Shown here: in pieces, positions 59,067 through 64,000 of the stretch
Layout: each line of letters opens with the position of its first letter
Position numbering within the stretch: the first letter of the stretch is position 1
DNA from: an uncultured bacterium
Lineage (GTDB): Bacteria > Myxococcota_A > Polyangia > Polyangiales > Houyiibacteriaceae
Assembly (NCBI GenBank): GCA_938024995.1
Contig: CALJDU010000012.1
Span: 62,001 to 126,000, forward strand
Direction: 5' to 3'
Length of the DNA stretch: 64,000 nucleotides
The notes under the pieces: model-generated
The model's input: the letters and a program-made list of their open reading frames with translations, nothing else
What the model was told of the DNA's origin: nothing
Database searches by the model: none
Position numbers and translations under genes: made by a program

Positions 59067-60749
59067 TTAGCCGCCGTCGCCGACTTCTTCTCCGCCTGAG
59101 CTCGTCTTCTCGCGCTCCGCGAAGGTGGTGAGCGCCTCGGGCAAGGTCGCGTTCGCGCCGCCCGGTCCGAACGACGTCACGATGTCTCGGAGGGCGTCGG
59201 GCTTCGGCGCCGCGGCGCGCTTGCCTTCTTTCTCAAGGTGCACGGTCTGGGTCGGGAACGCGAACTCGACCCCGAGCGCCTCCGCCAATCGCATGATCTG
59301 GAGCATCACTTCCTGGCGCGCGATCAGCTCCTTGGTCCAGCTGTCGACCACGAAAAAGAAGTACACGAGCACCTCAAGCGCGCTGTCACCAAAGCTGCGA
59401 AACGCGACTTCGAAGTCCTCCTGCCAAACATCTTCGTGCGCGATCAAGATCGCGCGCACGCCTTCCACGAACGCGCGCATCTGATCACTGGTCGTGTCGT
59501 AAGTCAGGCCGAGGGTGAGCTTGCAGCGTCGGCGCTCCCGCATTCCGTAGTTCTCGATGCCCGCGTTCGCGACTGTGGAGTTCGGAATCGTCACGACCGA
59601 GCGGCGGAACGTTCGGATCCGCGTCGAGCGCATACCGACCTCTTCGACGATCCCCTCGTGCTCGTCGATGACGACCCAATTGCCGACCTGAAACGGTTGG
59701 TCGGCGAAGATCGAGACGCTCCCGAAGAAGTTCGCGACCGTGTCCTTTGCGGCGAGCGTAAAGGCGAGACCGCCGATCGAGGCACCCGCGAGCAGCGAGC
59801 CGACATCGACGTCGAGGTTCTGCAAAACGAAGATGACCCCGATCGCGATCACGAAGACCTTGAGCGTCTTGCGGACGAGGGGGACGACCTGGTCGTCGAG
59901 CTTGGTCTCGGTGCGCTCGGCGCGCTTGGCGAAAATATCCGCGCCCAGATCCACGATCCGGTAGAGCAACACCACGGCAGCGAGCGCTGCCATGACGCGG
60001 ATCGCGACCCGCCCCACATGCATCGGTCGCGCGCCAAAGCGAAGGAGCGGGAACCCGTAGGCAAAGACCGCGGCCATCGCGAGCGTCCCGATCGGCCGCG
60101 CGGCTTCGCGAATCGTCGAGAGCGACGCGCGTTCTCCGCGGGTCGCGAGCAATCGCTGGCTCTGCTTCTCCAGGACCTTCGCGATGGTCAATCGAACCGC
60201 GAGCCCGAGCAGGATCAGGATGAAGAGGCCGAGGATCTGCCACCAGCGAACCCCGAGGAGCGCCACCCCGCGCGCCCACCGCGGGAGCCGCTCGACGTAG
60301 GACTGAACATCCACATCAAAGGTCTCGGCGTGCAGACGCTCGATGGTCCCGATGGTCGCGCTGGTAAACACCCAGCGCTCGCCAGCGCGGTGCAAGCGCA
60401 CCTCGCGAAGATCCGGCGAGAGGTAGATGTACTCCGCGGACGACTCCGCGCGGTCCGGGAGCGACTCGTCAAACCACACGCCGCGCGCGTCGAGCACCGC
60501 TTTCAAGTCCCGGGTCAGCGTTCGGCGCTGGGTGACATCCGCGATCCCGGCCCCCGCCCAGTCGAAGCACTCGCTCGCGGCGTGAACGTCTTCCGCGTCG
60601 GTGGTCATGTTGCCAAAAAACGTGGCCGCCGCTTTCTTGGGCGTGCTGCAGTCGATCGGCTCACGCGCTAGCGCGGGGCTCGCGACGCCGAGCGACGCCA
60701 AGGCCACGACGCACGCCGCGGCCGCCCTCAACCACCTTGGCGACCTCAT
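59067..60749 (-). CDS. MscS-family mechanosensitive ion channel
   Basis: The start is ATG 60749 (MRSPRWLRAAA), which overlaps the acyl-CoA dehydrogenase stop; an in-frame upstream frame is unrelated. The 560-residue protein has a signal peptide, a periplasmic domain (about 30-160), four membrane helices (about 168-310), then the pore helix and beta domain with ASIGGLAFTLAAKDTVANFFGS, the MscS hallmark, and the C-terminal cage. The channel opens under membrane tension and releases solutes. Confidence 0.93.
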   Translation of the reverse strand: MRSPRWLRAAAACVVALASLGVASPALAREPIDCSTPKKAAATFFGNMTTDAEDVHAASECFDWAGAGIADVTQRRTLTRDLKAVLDARGVWFDESLPDRAESSAEYIYLSPDLREVRLHRAGERWVFTSATIGTIERLHAETFDVDVQSYVERLPRWARGVALLGVRWWQILGLFILILLGLAVRLTIAKVLEKQSQRLLATRGERASLSTIREAARPIGTLAMAAVFAYGFPLLRFGARPMHVGRVAIRVMAALAAVVLLYRIVDLGADIFAKRAERTETKLDDQVVPLVRKTLKVFVIAIGVIFVLQNLDVDVGSLLAGASIGGLAFTLAAKDTVANFFGSVSIFADQPFQVGNWVVIDEHEGIVEEVGMRSTRIRTFRRSVVTIPNSTVANAGIENYGMRERRRCKLTLGLTYDTTSDQMRAFVEGVRAILIAHEDVWQEDFEVAFRSFGDSALEVLVYFFFVVDSWTKELIARQEVMLQIMRLAEALGVEFAFPTQTVHLEKEGKRAAAPKPDALRDIVTSFGPGGANATLPEALTTFAEREKTSSGGEEVGDGG

Positions 60750-61936
60750 ACCAGCAGCTCGACGCGCCCCTTGAAGAAGTCGCGCGCGATCACCATGAGG
60801 TGCACCTCGTCTGGACCATCCACGATCCGGCCTGCGCGGAGACCGCGGTACCAATCGCCGAAGGGAACATCGCGGCTGTAACCGCGCCCGCCGTGGAGCT
60901 GAATGCAATCGTCGAGGAGCCGACACATCATCCGCGCGGTGTGCACCTTGCACATCGACGAATAGGTCCGCGCCGCTTTGTCTTCGCCCCGCTCAAGCAT
61001 CCACGCGCAGTGGAACGCCATCAGGTTCGCCGCGTGCACATCAAGCGCGTTCTGCGCGACCTTCTGCTGGACCATTTGGTGTTGGTAGAGCTTTCGGCCG
61101 AAGCTCTCGCGCTCCATCAGGTACGGCTTGGCGAGCTCGAGCGCGCGATCCGCCAGACCAAGCCAACGCATGCAGTGCGTGAGCCGCGCCGGGACCAAGC
61201 GCGCCTGCGCCATGCGGAACCCCTGACCGACGCCGCCGAGCACCGCGTCGCCGCTCACGCGCACCCCGTTAAACTTAAACTCCGCTTCGCGATGGACCAA
61301 GAGCGGCTCCGCCATCGTGTCGATCTCGCGGACGTGCTCGACCCCTTCGGCGTGTCGGTCGACCAAGAACATCGTCGCGCCGTTTCGAGGGTCGTCGCTC
61401 GTGCGCGCCATCAAGATGAAGAACGCCGCGGCTTCGCCGCCGGTCGAGTACCACTTGTGGCCGTCGATGACCCAGTCGTCGCCGTCGCGTCGCGCCCAGG
61501 TCTTCATGTTGGACGGGTCCGCGCCCGCGCCCATCGGTTCGGTCATGCAGAACGCGCTCGTGCACTCCGCATCGACCAGCGGCTTGAGGTAGCGCTCCTT
61601 CTGCGCGTCGGAGCCGACGCGCAAGATGAGATCCATGTTGCCCTGGTCGGGCGCGTCGCAGTTGAATGCGCGCGGGCCGACCAGCGACCGACCCATCTCC
61701 CGAAAGAGCACGCACATGCCCATCGGACCGAGGCCACGTCCGCCGAAACTCGCCGGGAGGTGCGGAACCCAGAGGCCCTCGTCTCGCGCGATTTTCTGGA
61801 GCGAGGTCAGCGTCTCGTAGCGCTGCTCGCGATCCTCGGCGATGATCTGGTCCTCGAGAGGAAGGACGCGGTCTTCGACAAATGCGCGGGTCTCGGCGCG
61901 AAGCGCGCGAAGCTCAGGGGGGAGCGAAAAATCCAT
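60746..61936 (-). CDS. Acyl-CoA dehydrogenase
   Basis: The start is ATG 61936 (MDFSLPPELRALRAE), divergent from the enoyl-CoA hydratase. The 396-residue protein has the three-domain flavoprotein layout, with AFCMTEPMGAGADPS and a substrate/FAD block around QLHGGRGYSRDVP. It oxidises acyl-CoA to the 2-enoyl form in fatty acid breakdown. The MscS gene starts at its stop (ATGA), an overlap without an obvious functional link. Confidence 0.92.
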   Translation of the reverse strand: MDFSLPPELRALRAETRAFVEDRVLPLEDQIIAEDREQRYETLTSLQKIARDEGLWVPHLPASFGGRGLGPMGMCVLFREMGRSLVGPRAFNCDAPDQGNMDLILRVGSDAQKERYLKPLVDAECTSAFCMTEPMGAGADPSNMKTWARRDGDDWVIDGHKWYSTGGEAAAFFILMARTSDDPRNGATMFLVDRHAEGVEHVREIDTMAEPLLVHREAEFKFNGVRVSGDAVLGGVGQGFRMAQARLVPARLTHCMRWLGLADRALELAKPYLMERESFGRKLYQHQMVQQKVAQNALDVHAANLMAFHCAWMLERGEDKAARTYSSMCKVHTARMMCRLLDDCIQLHGGRGYSRDVPFGDWYRGLRAGRIVDGPDEVHLMVIARDFFKGRVELLV

Positions 61937-62051
61937 CGGCGCGAGTCTGCCACAACCTTGTAATGTTTGGTTCCGCGCCGCCGGATGCCTCGCCGCAGTC
62001 CCCGCAACGCTCCGACGCGCGCGATGAATCAGAAGCCGCGAGGAGAACGAA

Positions 62052-62816
62052 GTGAGCGTACGAATCGAAAAGAGCGGCCCGGTCTTCACGGTGATCTTGC
62101 ATCGCCCTGCCCGCCGGAACGCGGTCGACCGTGAAACCGCCGAGGCCCTCGCCGACGCCTTTCGCACGTTTGAGGGAGACGACGAGGCGAAGGTCGCGGT
62201 CCTCTTCGGCGACGGCGGGACGTTTTGCGCTGGCGCGGATCTGGTCGCGGTCGCGAACGGCGCGGGCAACCGACTTGAGGCATCGGGGGACGGTCCGATG
62301 GGGCCCACGCGTATGGCCTTCAGCAAGCCCGTGATCGCGGCGGTCTCGGGACACGCGGTCGCGGGTGGCCTGGAGCTCGCCCTTCTCTGTGACCTTCGCG
62401 TCGTGGAGCGCGACGCGATCATGGGCGTCTTCTGCCGACGCTTCGGGGTCCCGCTCATCGACGGCGGCACCGCGCGACTGCCTCGCGTGGTGGGCCTCTC
62501 GCGCGCGCTCGACCTGATCATGACGGGGCGACCGGTCGACGCAGAAGAGGCGCTCCGGATCGGGCTCGCCGACCGCGTCGTGGAGCGTGGAGAAGCGCGG
62601 GCCGCCGCGGAGAAGCTCGCCAGCGAGATCGCGGCGTTCCCGAACGCCTGCATGCTCGCCGACCGCGCGTCGACGTACGCGGGCCTCGAGCTCCCGATCG
62701 CGGACGCCATCGCGCAAGAGTTTGACCGCGGCGTGGAGATGGTGGCGCGCGAAGGCGTCGACGGCGCGACCCGCTTTCGGGATGGCGCCGGGCGCGGCGG
62801 CTCGTTTTCTTCGTAG
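62052..62816 (+). CDS. Enoyl-CoA hydratase/isomerase family protein
   Basis: The 254-residue protein starts at GTG 62052 with aggaga just upstream. Crotonase motifs are in order: GTFCAGADLV near residue 57 and the oxyanion loop GHAVAGGLELAL near 98, with a Glu-containing helix after it. It probably hydrates the product of the divergent acyl-CoA dehydrogenase. The C-terminus is Gly/Ser-rich. Substrate range cannot be judged. Confidence 0.9.
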   Translation: MSVRIEKSGPVFTVILHRPARRNAVDRETAEALADAFRTFEGDDEAKVAVLFGDGGTFCAGADLVAVANGAGNRLEASGDGPMGPTRMAFSKPVIAAVSGHAVAGGLELALLCDLRVVERDAIMGVFCRRFGVPLIDGGTARLPRVVGLSRALDLIMTGRPVDAEEALRIGLADRVVERGEARAAAEKLASEIAAFPNACMLADRASTYAGLELPIADAIAQEFDRGVEMVAREGVDGATRFRDGAGRGGSFSS

Positions 62817-62846
62817 TCGCGCTTCGTAGACGCGCGCTTCGAGAGC

Positions 62847-63923
62847 TCAGGACAGCTCTTCGTAGAGGGCGCGATACCCGGCGGCCATCGCGGCCACGCT
62901 CATCTCTTGTTGCACGTAGCGTCGCCCCGCTGCGCCGTCGACGGAGAGCGCGCGAGACAAGACCTCGGCCAGCTCACCTGGGTCCACGCCGCTCACGAGC
63001 GCGCTCTCGCCCGCCAGCTCTTCCGCGGGGGTGCCCGCGCCAACGATCACGGGACGACCGAGCGCCATCGCCTCCAGGATCACGAGCGGGTAGTCCATCT
63101 TCGCGTGCAGCGTCTCGGAGGGCAGCGCGACGACATCCGCGCAGCCCAAGAGATCGAGGACGCGTCGCGTCTCTCCGATCCACACGACTCGCTTCTCACG
63201 CTCGTCGCCGGACAGCTCGCTTCGCAAACGGGCCTCGACCTCTTTCGCGCGCGGCGTCTTGGCGCGACACGCTATCGCCAAGGTCACCTCGCGGTGCGCA
63301 CGGATCGCGGAGAGACACGCCGCGGCTCCCGAACCGAACTCGAGATCACCGGGGTACACGACCACCGGCTCATCGGTAGGCAAGCCGAAGTGCTCGCGCG
63401 CTTCATGACGGGCCGCTCCCGACAGGGGCTCAAGGGTCGCGACCGAGGGCGGGATGCGGACCACGCGGTCTTCGGCGACGCCTTCCTCGATGAAGCGCGC
63501 GTGCGTCTGCTCCGAGAGAACGACGACGCGATCCGTAAAGAGGGCACGAGAGAGGTCTGCGGAGACCGCCGGCGCGCTGCACACGGTTTGGACCGTTCGC
63601 GCGCGACGAAGGGTCTTGGCGAGCCGGCCCGCGGCGGCGCTCTTGGGGTTGGGCGCGAAGAAGAAGTGCCAAAGGTCGCGACGACGACCCGCGAGCAGAT
63701 GCGCGAGCACCCGCGCGTTGTCCGCGAGCGCAGGGGAGAAGCCTCCTGCGTCCTTTGGGTAGACGCGCGCGACATCAGCGCCATCGACGGCGGCGCCGCC
63801 CGCGCGCCCCATCACGGTGAGCGTGTGCTCCGCGCCGAGTCCGAGGCAGAGGTCGCGCACGAGGTTCTTGCTGCTGTCGTTCCAAGGAGGAGCGACAGGC
63901 TTGCTCACGAGGAGGACGTCCAA
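62847..63923 (-). CDS. GT4-type glycosyltransferase
   Basis: The 358-residue protein starts with TTG 63923 (MDVLLVSKP), the best match to the N-terminal Rossmann strand. Two GT-B domains follow; the C-terminal half carries VVYPGDLEFG, then GCADVVALPSETLHAKMDYPLVILEAMALGRPVIV, in which the Glu-x7-Glu type donor motif is visible. It would transfer a sugar from a nucleotide donor to a glycan or lipid. It begins one base after the stop of the preceding gene on the minus strand. Confidence 0.85.
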   Translation of the reverse strand: MDVLLVSKPVAPPWNDSSKNLVRDLCLGLGAEHTLTVMGRAGGAAVDGADVARVYPKDAGGFSPALADNARVLAHLLAGRRRDLWHFFFAPNPKSAAAGRLAKTLRRARTVQTVCSAPAVSADLSRALFTDRVVVLSEQTHARFIEEGVAEDRVVRIPPSVATLEPLSGAARHEAREHFGLPTDEPVVVYPGDLEFGSGAAACLSAIRAHREVTLAIACRAKTPRAKEVEARLRSELSGDEREKRVVWIGETRRVLDLLGCADVVALPSETLHAKMDYPLVILEAMALGRPVIVGAGTPAEELAGESALVSGVDPGELAEVLSRALSVDGAAGRRYVQQEMSVAAMAAGYRALYEELS

Positions 63924-63924
63924 G

Positions 63925-64000
63925 TCACTCTTCTTCGTGGTCGCCGCGGCGTTTGCGCTTCGGCACAGCGCGCGACTTCACATGCGGCTTGATGCCACCT
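63925..64000 (-). CDS. C-terminal end of an unidentified gene
   Basis: Only the last 24 codons are visible; the rest lies beyond the right edge. The tail reads KPHVKSRAVPKRKRRG, then DHEEE and the stop: a basic stretch followed by acidic residues. It ends immediately before the glycosyltransferase start, so the two are probably co-transcribed. The family cannot be told. Confidence 0.55.
   Translation of the reverse strand, partial: GGIKPHVKSRAVPKRKRRGDHEEE

Overview
This window is high-GC chromosomal DNA, densely coded on both strands, with many 4-base ATGA/GTGA stop-start overlaps. The gene content points to Myxococcota: a type IV pilus pilM-N-O-P-Q block, a Ser/Thr kinase next to a sigma-54 activator, several Cys-rich lipoproteins with Asp-Thr-Gly or Asp-Ala-Gly tandem repeats, and an ECF sigma/FecR pair. 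A Sandaracinaceae- or Polyangia-like genome is my inference; no rRNA is present to settle it. No phage, insertion sequence or CRISPR array was seen.

Layout. (1) 1-8357, minus strand: part of an aryl-polyene-type lipid cluster. In transcription order it has an ACP, a COG4648 membrane protein, a FabZ/ApeI-like dehydratase, a family 2 glycosyltransferase, an LpxL-like acyltransferase, a hotdog thioesterase, a LolA-like protein, an MMPL exporter and a DUF3261 lipoprotein that runs off the left edge. A plus-strand Cys-rich lipoprotein gene (2929-4203) sits inside it. The ketosynthases expected for such a cluster are not in the window. (2) 8418-12350: aconitase, a 476-base spacer, a small lysine-rich protein with a strong terminator, and tRNA-Cys(GCA). 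(3) 12350-17578: a membrane-bound sulfatase-fold/HEAT protein, an FAD protein resembling UDP-galactopyranose mutase, and a Cys-rich lipoprotein. (4) 17628-26020, minus strand: the translation/transcription operon rimP-nusA-ylxR/ylxQ-infB-ylxP-rbfA/nrnA-truB, with two pairs of genes fused. (5) 26242-27579: an AtoE-type transporter. (6) 27873-33830: pilQ, pilP, pilO, pilN, pilM and an XRE-type regulator, with a divergent LysM/M15-like gene. (7) 35153-39280: small lipoprotein, sigma-54 activator and Ser/Thr kinase. (8) 39375-42304: Cys-rich metzincin-like lipoprotein, a degenerate SDR and a 54-residue protein.

(9) 42562-50497: DUF4350-MoxR-DUF58 set, rsmA (ksgA), an opposing membrane protein, then a HEAT protein and a PQQ-propeller/HEAT lipoprotein. 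(10) 50565-51910: a membrane-anchored thioredoxin-like protein and a PlsC-type acyltransferase. (11) 51913-55551, minus: a four-gene overlapping operon CotH kinase-VTC domain-DUF4956-DUF2490. (12) 55671-59057, plus: ECF sigma, FecR-like regulator, exported protein, lipoprotein. (13) 59067-62816: MscS channel, acyl-CoA dehydrogenase and a divergent enoyl-CoA hydratase. (14) 62847-64000: a glycosyltransferase and the tail of a further gene.

The loci most likely to hold undescribed biology are the CotH-VTC-DUF4956-DUF2490 operon, the RbfA-NrnA fusion, the XRE gene heading the pil operon, the membrane sulfatase-fold/HEAT fusion, and a recurring pattern of in-frame 9- and 15-bp minisatellites in unrelated genes. 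Domain and function calls rest on motif recognition by eye; no database search was run.
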